A stretch of DNA of 64,000 bases from Hyphomicrobiaceae bacterium (lineage in GTDB: Bacteria; Pseudomonadota; Alphaproteobacteria; Rhizobiales; Hyphomicrobiaceae). The stretch is taken from assembly GCA_020638055.1 (NCBI GenBank), contig JACKJH010000001.1, forward strand, positions 372,001-436,000. Direction: 5' to 3'. The notes below the pieces were generated by a model that saw only the letters and a list, made by a program, of their open reading frames with translations, was not told the origin of the DNA and did no database searches. This document shows, piece by piece, positions 53,105 to 62,388 of the stretch. The number at the start of each line of letters is the position of its first letter. The stretch's first letter is position 1. Made by a program: the position numbers and the translations under genes.

Positions 53105-53927
53105 TCAAAACGCCGTTGATCTCGCAGAGGCCTACTACGACAGCGATGACGCCGACGCGTTTTATCGCGAGATCTGGGGTGGAGAAGACATCCATATCGG
53201 CCTTTACGATCCGCCGGACCTGGACATCAGCACCGCCAGCCACAACACAGTCGTTCGGCTCGCCGGTATGATCGACGGGCTCAACGAGACATCACGTGTG
53301 CTTGACATCGGAGCAGGGTATGGCGGTGCGGCGCGCTACCTTGCAAAGACGTTTGGTTGCCGCGTCACCTGCCTCAATCTGTCTGAGGTGCAGAACGCGG
53401 CCAACGAGAAGAAGAACAAGGAGCAAGGGCTTTCGTCATTGGTGCGCGTGGTGCACGGCAACTTCGAGGACCTGCCATTCCAGTCGGGTGTATTCGATGT
53501 CGTGTGGTCACAAGATGCCATTTTGCATTCTGCAAACCGGGCAAAAGTTCTGGCTGAAGTAACGCGTGTGCTTGGGCCGGGCGGCCAGTTCGTGTTCACA
53601 GACCCGATGCAGGCCGACGACTGCCCAGAGGGTGTTTTGCAACCGATCCTCGACCGCATCCACCTGGCGAGCCTTGGTTCACCCGAATTCTATCGAGAGG
53701 AACTCAAGAAGCTGGGGCTTGAGGAGAAGGCCTTCGAGCCGATGCTGATCCACCTTGAGCGACATTACGCACGGGTTGGCCAGGAGCTGGAAAGCCGACG
53801 AACGGAAATTCAAATGCACGCCAGCGGTGACTATGTCGACCGCATGCTGGGCGGGTTGAAGAATTGGGTAAACGGCGCCAGGGCCGGTCACCTCATGTGG
53901 GGCATGTTCCACTTCGTCAAGCGCTGA
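53091..53927 (+). CDS. sdmt: Sarcosine/dimethylglycine N-methyltransferase
   Basis: 278 residues. Methylates sarcosine and dimethylglycine to glycine betaine with SAM. SAM motif VLDIGAGYGGAARYLAKTFG, VVHGNFEDLPFQSGVFDVVW, DAILHSANRAKVLAEVTRVL and GGEDIHIGLYDPP are the family's typical segments. ATG 53091 lies within the end of the GSMT gene, so the two are translationally coupled. Together with GSMT it makes betaine from glycine in three methylations. Confidence 0.9.
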   Translation: MPQSNQNAVDLAEAYYDSDDADAFYREIWGGEDIHIGLYDPPDLDISTASHNTVVRLAGMIDGLNETSRVLDIGAGYGGAARYLAKTFGCRVTCLNLSEVQNAANEKKNKEQGLSSLVRVVHGNFEDLPFQSGVFDVVWSQDAILHSANRAKVLAEVTRVLGPGGQFVFTDPMQADDCPEGVLQPILDRIHLASLGSPEFYREELKKLGLEEKAFEPMLIHLERHYARVGQELESRRTEIQMHASGDYVDRMLGGLKNWVNGARAGHLMWGMFHFVKR

Positions 53928-54061
53928 CGCACCTTTTGGCAGCGAGCAACCGGCGACTGGTACAGCGGCCAGCGAAGCAGCCGTCAGCGGGTCGCCGTGT
54001 TCAGGAAAGGTATTTTCCTGAACTGCGTCGCGCGTCAAATTCTGCCACTGGAGAGATATAG

Positions 54062-55660
54062 ATGGCGAGCGAAAGCCGGCGCGGTGATGTGGAAAGCACA
54101 GAGAGCGACGCCCAATATGACCACGGCTACGTGGTGGGGCAGGACAACATTGAAGTTCTTGGCCTCGACATCCACAATCCTGTATTCATCATCTCCGCGC
54201 TGGTCGTTATTGCATTCGTTGCGCTGTCGCTGATCTTCCAAACCGAAGCGAAGGAATTCTTTGTCACGCTTCGTCCGTGGCTGACATCCAAGTTCGACTG
54301 GCTATTCCTGCTGACAGGAAATGTCATCATCGCGACGTGTTTGTTCGTCGCGGTGTCGCCATTGGGCAAAGTGCGACTTGGCGGCGCTGATGCGAAACCG
54401 GAGTTCTCCTATAGCGGCTGGTTTGCCATGCTGTTTGCTGCGGGTATGGGCATCGGCCTGATGTTCTTTGGCGTGCTGGAGCCGATCTATCATTTGCAAT
54501 CGCCGCCGCTTGGCGTCAGTCCGCAGGATGTGGATGCGGCGCGGCGCGTGGCGATGGCGGCGACCATCTTCCACTGGGGCCTGCATCCTTGGGCAATATA
54601 TGCGCTTGTGGGCATGGCGCTTGGACTGTTCGCCTACAACCACAACCTACCGCTTTCGATACGGTCCGTTTTCTATCCGCTTCTAGGTAACCGCATCTTT
54701 GGATGGCCTGGACACATCATCGACACGCTGGCCGTTTTTGCAACGCTGTTCGGCCTGGCAACATCGCTTGGCTTTGGCGCCTCGCAGGCAGGTGCGGGCA
54801 TCGAATATCTGTTCGGCGTACCGATGACGCTCGGCAACAAGGTCCTGCTGATCGTTGGCATCACTTCCATCGCAGTCATTTCGGTTGTAGCAGGGCTGGA
54901 TACGGGCGTTAAACGGCTCAGTGAGCTCAACATGATACTGGCGATTGTGCTGCTGATTTACGTTATACTGGCTGGGCCAACTTTGACGATCTTTTCGACG
55001 GCAGCTCAGGCGAGCGTCGATTACCTTGCGTATCTGCCTGCGCTGAGCTCGTGGTGGGACCGGCCCGACATCGCATTCCTACACGACTGGACGAGCTTCT
55101 ACTGGGCCTGGTGGATTTCTTGGTCGCCATTTGTGGGCATGTTCATCGCGCGGATTTCGCGCGGACGAACGGTGCGCGAATTCGTCATCGCCGCGTGCCT
55201 GGTTCCACTCGCGGTATCGGTGTTGTGGATGAGCGCGATGGGCGGCACGGCCATTCATCAGCTTCTGGCCGATGGCTATCAGGGGGTTGCGGAAAACGTT
55301 ACCAACAACACGCCTGAACTTGCGCTTTACAAAATGCTGGAGCCGCTCCCGTATGGCCATATCGCCTCGTTCGTCGGCATTGTCCTGGTGATCGTGTTCT
55401 TTGTTACCTCGTCGGATTCAGGTTCGCTGGTGGTGGACACGATAACGGCGGGCGGCAAACTTGAGGCGCCGGTTCCGCAGCGTGTGTTCTGGGCATCATT
55501 CGAGGGACTTGTGGCGATTGCTTTGTTGGCCGGTGGCGGTCTGCAAGCGCTCAGGGCAGCGGCAATTTCAACAGGGCTGCCCTTTGCTATCGTATTGCTT
55601 TTGATGTGCGTGAGCCTGATCGTCGGCCTCAGGCGCGAGTTGCGCTCATATGGCAGTTAG
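54062..55660 (+). CDS. BCCT family betaine/choline/carnitine transporter
   Basis: 532 residues, about twelve membrane helices. BCCT signatures: GMGIGLMFFGVLEPIYHL, GLHPWAIYALVGMALGLFAY, and SWSPFVGMFIARISRGRTVR in the substrate-binding helix region; TSSDSGSLVVDTITAGGK follows. An N-terminal cytosolic tail (about 40 residues) precedes the first helix. Typical substrate: betaine taken up with Na+ or H+. Following GSMT-SDMT by 134 bases, it supports uptake beside synthesis. GGAGAG is just upstream of the ATG. The TAG stop (55658-55660) opens an A repeat. Confidence 0.92.
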   Translation: MASESRRGDVESTESDAQYDHGYVVGQDNIEVLGLDIHNPVFIISALVVIAFVALSLIFQTEAKEFFVTLRPWLTSKFDWLFLLTGNVIIATCLFVAVSPLGKVRLGGADAKPEFSYSGWFAMLFAAGMGIGLMFFGVLEPIYHLQSPPLGVSPQDVDAARRVAMAATIFHWGLHPWAIYALVGMALGLFAYNHNLPLSIRSVFYPLLGNRIFGWPGHIIDTLAVFATLFGLATSLGFGASQAGAGIEYLFGVPMTLGNKVLLIVGITSIAVISVVAGLDTGVKRLSELNMILAIVLLIYVILAGPTLTIFSTAAQASVDYLAYLPALSSWWDRPDIAFLHDWTSFYWAWWISWSPFVGMFIARISRGRTVREFVIAACLVPLAVSVLWMSAMGGTAIHQLLADGYQGVAENVTNNTPELALYKMLEPLPYGHIASFVGIVLVIVFFVTSSDSGSLVVDTITAGGKLEAPVPQRVFWASFEGLVAIALLAGGGLQALRAAAISTGLPFAIVLLLMCVSLIVGLRRELRSYGS

Positions 55661-55830
55661 AGCATTCCGATCCGATGGGGTCGGATCGGAATGCGCTCTA
55701 GATCGCGTTCACTTTTCACGGAATCACGAACGCGATCTATTTTCTTTTATTTTGAGCATGTTCTTCACGCCGAACCGCGTACACTTCGGCTGAACATGCT
55801 TTAGAGCATCGTGCGCTATATCGGGATCAT
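55659..55830 (+). repeat. A' hairpin, D hairpin, C copy and E element
   Basis: A variant (AGAGCATTCCGATCCGATGG, then GGTCGGATCGGAATGC) with an almost perfect extended stem; the D hairpin; one C copy at about 55755-55799; and the E element from 55804, GCATCGTGCGCTATATCGGG, which runs into the aqpZ 3' end. Confidence 0.85.
55699..55753 (+). terminator. Hairpin D with T-rich tail
   Basis: A 12 bp perfect stem TAGATCGCGTTC/GAACGCGATCTA with a 17-base loop, followed by TTTTCTTTTATTTT. It is well placed to end the betaine operon transcript. Confidence 0.75.
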
Positions 55831-56522
55831 TCTGCGTCGCCGGCCAACAAGGCCTTGTAGAGCAGACCACCAATAATACCGCCGACGATTGGTGCGGCCC
55901 AGAATAGCCAGAGCTGTGTGATCGCATCGCCACCTGCAAACAACGCCTGGCTGGTCGAGCGTGCCGGGTTGACCGAAGTATTGGATACAGGAATAGCGAT
56001 GAGGTGAATCACGGTCAGGGCGAGGCCGATCGCTATCGGCGCAAATCCTGCCGGCGCACGACTGTCTGTCGATCCTAGAATTATGATCAAGAAGAAAGCC
56101 GTCAGAACGACCTCGGCGATAAAGACTGACGTCATGGAATAACCGCCCGGCGACTTGTCGCCGAAACCGTTCGAGGCGAAACCGCCAACACCGGAAAAAT
56201 CAGCTTTACCGCTGAAGATCAAAAAAAGCACGAAAGCCGCGGACACGGCGCCAATGAGTTGGGCAATGATATAGGGCAAAAGTTCCGCAAACGAAAATCG
56301 CCCGGCCACGGCCAGCCCGGTTGAAACGGCCGGGTTGAAATGGCCTCCAGAGATGTGTCCAACGGCATAAGCCATCGTCAGCACAGTCAATCCAAACGCA
56401 AGTGCGACCCCAACAAAACCAACTCCCAATGTCGGGTATCCGGCAGCGAATATGGCGCTACCGCATCCTCCGAAAACGAGCCAGAAGGTGCCAAAAACCT
56501 CTGCGAGTAGTTTTCTTGACAT
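55827..56522 (-). CDS. aqpZ: Aquaporin Z-type water channel
   Basis: 231 residues. Two NPA motifs, SGGHFNPAVSTGL and NTSVNPARSTSQAL, and six helices; FGTFWLVFGGCGSAIFAAG is the first. NPARS is the AqpZ-type second motif (water channel rather than glycerol facilitator by similarity). ATG 56522 begins MSRKLLAEVFGTFWLV. Its last codons (GDAE) fall in an E element shared with 62491. Its 3' end faces the BCCT gene. Confidence 0.93.
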   Translation of the reverse strand: MSRKLLAEVFGTFWLVFGGCGSAIFAAGYPTLGVGFVGVALAFGLTVLTMAYAVGHISGGHFNPAVSTGLAVAGRFSFAELLPYIIAQLIGAVSAAFVLFLIFSGKADFSGVGGFASNGFGDKSPGGYSMTSVFIAEVVLTAFFLIIILGSTDSRAPAGFAPIAIGLALTVIHLIAIPVSNTSVNPARSTSQALFAGGDAITQLWLFWAAPIVGGIIGGLLYKALLAGDAE

Positions 56523-57014
56523 TACAGCTTTCCTCAATATGGCATAGGGCCGGCCAAACGGCGGCCGTATGGCTATGTGAAATGACGTACCTTGATCGAC
56601 CGGTGGCCGGTCAGATCTGAAATTGCTGGTACCTGCGACACCAGGAAAGCCTGATTGGCGGAACAATAGTTTTGCTGTTTGGATTGGTAGCCATCGGAAC
56701 GTCTGCGGTGCGCTTGTTTATTGCGTATTAGAGAAAAAGTACGGCGCCGTGGTCTTTGGTATGGCGGAACATGATGACGTCAAGTCGAAGCAACTGGTTT
56801 GCAGTATTGCATTTTGGAATGCACAAAACTTCATGTGGCAGCGCATCACATCTGGTGCGGGTGCTAGAGCGCTTTTCGATCCGATGGAATCGGATCGGCG
56901 CTCTAGCTTCTTGTTTGGTCGCATTTTCTTCGACGAACCGGCATCCACTTCGTCGGAAAATGCTCTAGAACTTCGTGCGTTAAATCGGAACCAAATCTGT
57001 TTCTCAAGATGCAT
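56523..57014. other. Region upstream of aqpZ, repeats, no gene
   Basis: About 490 bases to the pnp terminator. It contains the aqpZ promoter, one A+B locus (56865-56968) and a short E-like stretch. No open frame here is convincing. Confidence 0.5.
56865..56968 (+). repeat. A + B repeat
   Basis: TAGAGCGCTTTTCGATCCGA palindrome and a B unit with TTCTTCGACGAACCGGCATC. Directly followed by AACTTCGTGCGTTAAATCGG, an E-like fragment. Confidence 0.9.
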
Positions 57015-57049
57015 ATAAAAAAGGCCACCGAACATTGTGTCCGGTGACC
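57015..57049 (-). terminator. Rho-independent terminator of pnp
   Basis: On the minus strand: GGTCACCGGAC loop GTTCGGTGGCC then TTTTTT. Two wobble pairs in the stem. 44 bases downstream of the pnp stop. Confidence 0.88.
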
Positions 57050-57092
57050 TTTCAGCATTTGGTTGTTGGCGTATGACTTAAGCCGGCGGTGC

Positions 57093-59306
57093 TCAGCCGC
57101 GGTCGCGGCGCGGGCCGCCTCGGCCGCGCCCGCCTTCACGGTCACGACGCGGTGGGCGTGTGCGGCTGAGTTCTTCAGCAGGATCAGGAGCGCCTTCTTC
57201 GCGCGGTATCTCCTGGCCAGTCTCCTGATCGACGATCTTCATCGACAAGCGGACCTTGCCGCGATCATCAAAGCCCAAGAGCTTTACGTAGACTTCCTGG
57301 CCTTCTTTCAAAACTTCGCCGACCGTCTCGGGGCGACCTTGGGTCAGTTGAGATATATGGACGAGGCCGTCCTTGGGTCCGAAGAAATTCACGAAGGCGC
57401 CGAAGTCCATGATCTTGACGACCTTGCCCTTGTAAATCTCTCCGACCTCGGGCTCTGACGTGATGGCCTTGATGCGCTTGATTGCATCTTCGATGGCGTC
57501 ACGGTCAGATGAGGCGATCTTGACGGTACCATCGTCCGATATGTCGATCTTTGCACCGGTTTGCGCGACCAGTTCACGGATGACCGAGCCACCAGACCCG
57601 ATCACGTCGCGGATTTTGTCAGTTGGGATGTTGATGGTCTCGATGCGTGGAGCATAATCGCCCAGTTCATCACGCGCTCCGGTGATCGCCTTGGACATTT
57701 CTCCAAGAATGTGCAGGCGGCCTTCGTTCGCCTGGTCGAGCGCTATGCGCATGATTTCTTCGGTGATGCCGGTAATCTTGATGTCCATCTGCAGCGATGT
57801 GACACCCTTTTGCGTGCCGGCGACCTTGAAGTCCATGTCGCCCAGGTGGTCCTCATCGCCGATGATGTCGGAGAGAACGGCATAGTCGTTACCCTCCTTG
57901 ATGAGGCCCATGGCGATGCCGGCAACTGGTGATTTCAAGGGAACACCAGCATCCATCAAAGCAAGCGATGTGCCGCACACTGTTGCCATAGACGAAGAAC
58001 CGTTGGACTCGGTGATCTCGGAGACGACGCGGACGGTGTAAGGAAACTCTTCGGCATCCGGCATCAGCGGGTGGACCGCGCGCCACGCGAGCTTGCCGTG
58101 GCCGATTTCGCGGCGGCCGGGCGACCCCATGCGGCCGGTTTCGCCAACGGAGTAGGGCGGGAAGTTGTAGTGGAGCATAAAGCGTTCACGGCGGTTGCCT
58201 TCCAGCGCATCGATGAACTGCTCATCATCGCCAGTGCCCAGCGTTGCAACGACCATCGCCTGGGTTTCACCGCGGGTGAACAATGCCGATCCGTGCGTGC
58301 GCGGCAGGACATGGACCTGCGAGACAATCGGGCGGACGGTCTTCAAATCGCGTCCGTCTATGCGCTGCCCGGTCTTGACCACGGATCCGCGCATGATGTC
58401 CATCTCGACCGACTTGAAGCTGTCACCCAGCAGAACCTTTTCGGCAGCGTCATCTTCGGGGATCTGTATCTCGGAGAACACCTTTTCCTTGGCGGCGGCG
58501 ACCATATCCTGGCGCTTTTGCTTTTCAGGCGTGGAGAAGGCTTCGACCAGCATGGCTTCGGCAACCGCCTTGACCTGGTCCTTGTACTTTGCCTTGTCGG
58601 GCAGTTCGAGGTCCCACGGCTCTTTGGCAGCTTTTTCCGCGAGCTTGATGATGGCGTCGATGACCGGCTGGAAGTGACGATGACCGAACATGACAGCTTC
58701 GAGCATCTGTTTTTCGGGCAACTCCTTGGCTTCCGATTCCACCATCATGACAGCGTCCTGCGTGCCGGCGATGACGAGATCGAGAGAGGAATCCGACATC
58801 TCGTCGATCATTGGATTGAGGACGAACTCATCGTTGATGATGCCGACGCGGGCCGCACCGATGGGGCCCAGGAAGGGAAGTCCTGAAAGTGTAAGCGCGG
58901 CTGACGAGGCCACTAGTGCGAGAATGTCAGGATCATTCTCCATGTCGTGGGAAAGCACTGTAACGATGATCTGCACTTCGTTCTTGAAGCCATCGACGAA
59001 CAGTGGCCGGATGGGGCGGTCAATAAGGCGCGAAGTCAGAATTTCCTTTTCGGTCGGGCGGCCTTCGCGCTTGAAGTAGCCGCCGGGAATCTTGCCAGCG
59101 GCATAGGTCTTTTCTTCGTAGTTCACGGTCATCGGGAAAAAGTCGATGCCTGGTCTGGGCGACTTGGCGGCAACGACAGTCGCCAGCACACTGGTTTCTC
59201 CGTACTGGGCAATGACGGCGGCGTCAGCCTGGCGGGCAACCTGCCCGGTCTCGAGGCGTAATTTTCGGCCGCCCCAATCAATTTCCACGCGATGAATGTC
59301 GAACAT
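57093..59306 (-). CDS. pnp: Polyribonucleotide nucleotidyltransferase
   Basis: 737 residues. Phosphorolytic 3'-5' exoribonuclease of the degradosome. Two RNase PH domains, an intervening helical domain, a KH domain (IPTDKIRDVIGSGGSVIREL) and an S1 domain (GEIYKGKVVKIMDFGAFVNF). Ends with a Arg/Gly-rich tail (RRDREGGRGRGGPRRDRG). ATG 59306 gives MFDIHRVEIDWGGRKLRLET. Downstream of rpsO, as usual, with a repeat-filled spacer. Confidence 0.96.
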   Translation of the reverse strand: MFDIHRVEIDWGGRKLRLETGQVARQADAAVIAQYGETSVLATVVAAKSPRPGIDFFPMTVNYEEKTYAAGKIPGGYFKREGRPTEKEILTSRLIDRPIRPLFVDGFKNEVQIIVTVLSHDMENDPDILALVASSAALTLSGLPFLGPIGAARVGIINDEFVLNPMIDEMSDSSLDLVIAGTQDAVMMVESEAKELPEKQMLEAVMFGHRHFQPVIDAIIKLAEKAAKEPWDLELPDKAKYKDQVKAVAEAMLVEAFSTPEKQKRQDMVAAAKEKVFSEIQIPEDDAAEKVLLGDSFKSVEMDIMRGSVVKTGQRIDGRDLKTVRPIVSQVHVLPRTHGSALFTRGETQAMVVATLGTGDDEQFIDALEGNRRERFMLHYNFPPYSVGETGRMGSPGRREIGHGKLAWRAVHPLMPDAEEFPYTVRVVSEITESNGSSSMATVCGTSLALMDAGVPLKSPVAGIAMGLIKEGNDYAVLSDIIGDEDHLGDMDFKVAGTQKGVTSLQMDIKITGITEEIMRIALDQANEGRLHILGEMSKAITGARDELGDYAPRIETINIPTDKIRDVIGSGGSVIRELVAQTGAKIDISDDGTVKIASSDRDAIEDAIKRIKAITSEPEVGEIYKGKVVKIMDFGAFVNFFGPKDGLVHISQLTQGRPETVGEVLKEGQEVYVKLLGFDDRGKVRLSMKIVDQETGQEIPREEGAPDPAEELSRTRPPRRDREGGRGRGGPRRDRG

Positions 59307-59370
59307 GTTCGGTCTTTCGTTCGTTTCGGACTTCGGTTCTAATTTTCAGTCTTCGTTTTGCGCCGGCGTT

Positions 59371-59473
59371 CTAGAGCGCATTGTGATCCGATGGAATTGG
59401 ATCGGCGCTCTAGCTTCTTGTTTGTTCGCATTTTCTTCGACGAACCGGTGTCCACTTCGTCGGAAAATGCTCC
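59371..59473 (+). repeat. A + B repeat between rpsO and pnp
   Basis: TAGAGCGCATTGTGATCCGA, then TGGAATTGGATCGGCGCTCT (mismatched core), then B with TTGTTTGTTCGCATTTTCTT. Lies in the rpsO-pnp spacer. Confidence 0.88.
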
Positions 59474-59613
59474 GGCATTAACGTGTATTGCGCCGGCATC
59501 CGTTCAGACGCCGACGCTCGCATAAAATGAATGATGGTCGCACCGCAAATAGCAACGCGCCAGCGCTGCCTCGGCGCTTTTCGGCTCGCCTGCCTTCAGC
59601 ATCTATTCGTGCG

Positions 59614-59660
59614 ACACACTTCACGCTGGACCGCTTTGCACTACAGCTCAACATGCTCTA
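59614..59660 (+). repeat. Degenerate C repeat at rpsO stop
   Basis: CACTTCACGCTGGACCGCTT and ACTACAGCTCAACATGCTCT; the final CTA on this strand is the TAG stop of rpsO on the minus strand. Confidence 0.75.
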
Positions 59661-59939
59661 GCGGCGGATGCCCAGCTTCTCGATGATCGTCTGGTAGCGC
59701 GATGCGTCCTTCGCCTTGACGTAGTCGAGCAGGTGACGGCGGCGCGAAACCATCTTCAAAAGGCCGCGACGGGAGTGGTTGTCCTTCTTGTGCGTCTTGA
59801 AGTGCTCGGTCAGGTGGTTGATGCGCTCGGTGAGGATCGCGATTTGCACTTCAGGCGAACCAGTATCGTTAGCCTTCGTGGCATTGGTCTTGATCACTTC
59901 GGCTTTGGCGGCCTTACGCTCAGGGGAAATCAGCGACAT
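59658..59939 (-). CDS. rpsO: 30S ribosomal protein S15
   Basis: 93 residues. Binds the 16S central domain. MSLISPERKAAKAEVIKTNA, GSPEVQIAILTERINHLTEH, HSRRGLLKMVSRRRHLLDYV and YQTIIEKLGIRR. AAAGGA upstream of ATG 59939. Stop codon supplied by the C repeat. Confidence 0.96.
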   Translation of the reverse strand: MSLISPERKAAKAEVIKTNATKANDTGSPEVQIAILTERINHLTEHFKTHKKDNHSRRGLLKMVSRRRHLLDYVKAKDASRYQTIIEKLGIRR

Positions 59940-60328
59940 CGGGCATATCCTTTCAGAATTGGGATTCTTGTTCACCGAGGCCATTCTCGGCATGGCGGCC
60001 ACAGCCGGGATGTCGTCCAGCGGGGTCGCTTATGGTGCTTATTGCCGATGAACCCGGCAAAAACAGGCTGTGCGGACCACCAGGGTCCGCACAGTTGGGG
60101 TTCTTATACACGAAACTTGAGCCTTGGCGAGTGCAAAGCGCGGTGGTCGAGGGGGACCGGCAAGGCTGATTTGAATGGACGGGGGGCTGATTTCACCATT
60201 GCCGCACGAAAGATTTCAAGCCTTATTAAACAATGTTCATCGGAGCCGAAGTTGTATCGACGTGACAACTGGCCGGTTTTGACGAGATTTGAAGCACGTC
60301 CGGCCGCATGCACCCGCCACTTTAAATT
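59940..60328. other. rpsO upstream region with hairpin
   Basis: About 390 bases between rpsO and mscS. No gene. Holds the rpsO promoter and leader and the perfect hairpin at 60068-60094. Confidence 0.5.
60060..60094 (-). terminator. Hairpin upstream of rpsO
   Basis: An 11 bp perfect stem (CTGTGCGGACC/GGTCCGCACAG) on the minus strand followed by CCTGTTTTTG. Could terminate the upstream mscS transcript or attenuate rpsO. Confidence 0.65.
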
Positions 60329-61333
60329 TTAAAGTTGGGTTTCGGCGGCCTCACGTTGCGCGACTTCGCCCTCGGGATCGCCCGTGGCGACTGGTAAATC
60401 CGGCGGTGGGCGGGTTACCAGATCGGCTGGATCAAGAGGCACCGGGCTGATGTCCAATTTCTCAGACACTCGGCTTGCGCCAACTTCATGCTCGTAAATG
60501 ATCTGCGGATCTGTGGGATCGATGCCATTGGCCTGGAACGCTTCCTTTATGGCTTGCACGGCACGAGCTCGCGTGACAACCTCTGTCGATCGCCGCGACT
60601 CGATCCACCAACGAACCTTGAGCGCAAGCGACGTCGCCCCCAAATCCCAAGGCAGCACTTGTGGTGGAGGCTCCTTGAGAATTTCATCGATTTGACCCAA
60701 TGCCGCCTCGATCAAACACGTGATCGTTCTTATATCGTTGTCGTAGCCCACGGTGACATCGAGATCGACGCGGCGATACTTGAAGGCCGTGTTTACGATG
60801 ATCGATTGCGTGTAGATCTCGGCATTGGGCACGACGACCATGCGGCCATCGTAGGTTTTGATGAGCGTTGCACGTTGTGTGATTTTTTGAACCGTACCTT
60901 CGATGTTTGCGAGCGCCACCTGATCGCCGCGCCGGAACGGCTGACGCAGAAGAATTAGAAGACCCGCAAGCCAATTCTGCAAAATATCCTTGAATGCAAA
61001 GCCGATGGCAATCGAGCCAATGCCCAGGCTTGCAAGCAGGTCACCCGGGTTCACGGATGGCAAAACAACGGTTAGGGCCAGCAAAACACCAAATAACGTA
61101 ATGCTCCAAAAAACAAAGTCGGACACCATCTCGCCGAGATCTGCCCGGTTGCGTTTCTTGAATTGGATTTTGGAGAGCCAACTGAGCCCCCAGGCGAGGA
61201 GAAGAAAGAAAACCGCGACGATAGTGCCGACAATCATGTTTGGCAGTAATGCAAAAAACGAATCGAACCAATCGCCGACCTTTGTCCAGGCAATGTGCAT
61301 GCCGTCTTCGAATTCTTTATTTTTTTCAGGCAT
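60329..61333 (-). CDS. mscS: Small-conductance mechanosensitive channel (MscS type)
   Basis: 334 residues with about three membrane helices. Core GSIAIGFAFKDILQNWLAGL (TM3), RQPFRRGDQVALANIEGTVQ, TYDGRMVVVPNAEIYTQSII and VDLDVTVGYDNDIRTITCLI. An extra C-terminal tail (about 60 residues) with Pro-rich sequence. Inserted between truB and rpsO on the same strand, an uncommon place. Confidence 0.9.
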   Translation of the reverse strand: MPEKNKEFEDGMHIAWTKVGDWFDSFFALLPNMIVGTIVAVFFLLLAWGLSWLSKIQFKKRNRADLGEMVSDFVFWSITLFGVLLALTVVLPSVNPGDLLASLGIGSIAIGFAFKDILQNWLAGLLILLRQPFRRGDQVALANIEGTVQKITQRATLIKTYDGRMVVVPNAEIYTQSIIVNTAFKYRRVDLDVTVGYDNDIRTITCLIEAALGQIDEILKEPPPQVLPWDLGATSLALKVRWWIESRRSTEVVTRARAVQAIKEAFQANGIDPTDPQIIYEHEVGASRVSEKLDISPVPLDPADLVTRPPPDLPVATGDPEGEVAQREAAETQL

Positions 61334-61434
61334 TCGCCACTAAGTTCCAATCGACGAAATTGATGTCAGCATAAACCTCGTTTGTAACGTTCCAGCCGAT
61401 GAGCAGGTTCCCGATGTCTTCAATTTTCTCGGTT

Positions 61435-62358
61435 TCATCCTGCCAGATTGAACACGCGGGTTGGGTGGAGGGCGCCTTTCTCAATTTCACCAAGGGCAAC
61501 GAGGCGGCCTTTGAAGGTGGCAAAGACCGGGCCTGAGGCGACTGGCGCGTCGCGGCCGCGAATCAGTATGGCGCGGCCCATCGCAAGGTTTGTTGCGTCC
61601 TGCTGGGATACCTGAAGTTCCTGCAGATCCGTTAGCGCGGCCTCGACGGGCATCAGAAACTGACCGATGTCGCCGCCATTGGCCGGATCAGCCGCCTCGC
61701 GCAACTCGTCCAGCGTCACCGCGTCATCTTCGCAGAAGGGGCCAACACGGGTGCGTCTCAACTTCGTTACGTGGCCGAAACACCCAAGCCGCCGGCCCAT
61801 GTCGCGAGCCAAAGCACGCACGTATGTACCCTTGCCGCATTCGGCTTCGAACACGGCGGTGTGTGGATCTGGCGTTTCGATAAGGCGCAGTTCCTCGATG
61901 ACGACGATACGCGGCGCGAGTTCGACAACTTCGCCCTCGCGGGCCAGGTCATAGGCACGATTGCCGTCGACCTTGATGGCAGAGAAAGAAGGTGGGCGTT
62001 GGCTGATCTCCCCGGTGAACTCGTGCAGCAGAGATTCTATATCGGCACGCGCGGGTCGCTTGTCGGCGCGATTAACGACCTCGCCTTCGGCGTCGTCCGT
62101 GGCGGTCTCCATGCCCCAGCGCACGGTGAAGCGATAGGCCTTCTCGCCGTCCATGGCAAAAGACACCGTCTTCGTCGCCTCGCCGAATGCAATCGGCAAA
62201 ATTCCTGTTGCGAGCGGATCGAGCGTGCCTGCGTGGCCGGCCTTTTGCGCTTCGAACACACGTTTTGCCGCGCCGAGCGCCTGCGTCGAGGTTACTCCAA
62301 GCGCCTTATCGAGAATTAGCCAGCCGTGAACTGGATTACCTTTTTTGCGTCGGGCCAT
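61435..62358 (-). CDS. truB: tRNA pseudouridine-55 synthase
   Basis: 307 residues. Forms pseudouridine 55 in the T-loop. GVTSTQALGAAKRVFEAQKA, HAGTLDPLATGILPIAFGEA (catalytic Asp), EFTGEISQRPPSFSAIKVDG and CGKGTYVRALARDMGRRLGC. C-terminal PUA-like tail. Followed upstream by rbfA. Confidence 0.95.
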   Translation of the reverse strand: MARRKKGNPVHGWLILDKALGVTSTQALGAAKRVFEAQKAGHAGTLDPLATGILPIAFGEATKTVSFAMDGEKAYRFTVRWGMETATDDAEGEVVNRADKRPARADIESLLHEFTGEISQRPPSFSAIKVDGNRAYDLAREGEVVELAPRIVVIEELRLIETPDPHTAVFEAECGKGTYVRALARDMGRRLGCFGHVTKLRRTRVGPFCEDDAVTLDELREAADPANGGDIGQFLMPVEAALTDLQELQVSQQDATNLAMGRAILIRGRDAPVASGPVFATFKGRLVALGEIEKGALHPTRVFNLAG

Positions 62359-62388
62359 GTTGCGTTTCTGATTATGGGTTGCAGGGGC

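Noticed and set aside
56623..57018. 131-residue open frame across the A+B repeat upstream of aqpZ
   Set aside because: Runs through a repeat and has no family residues.
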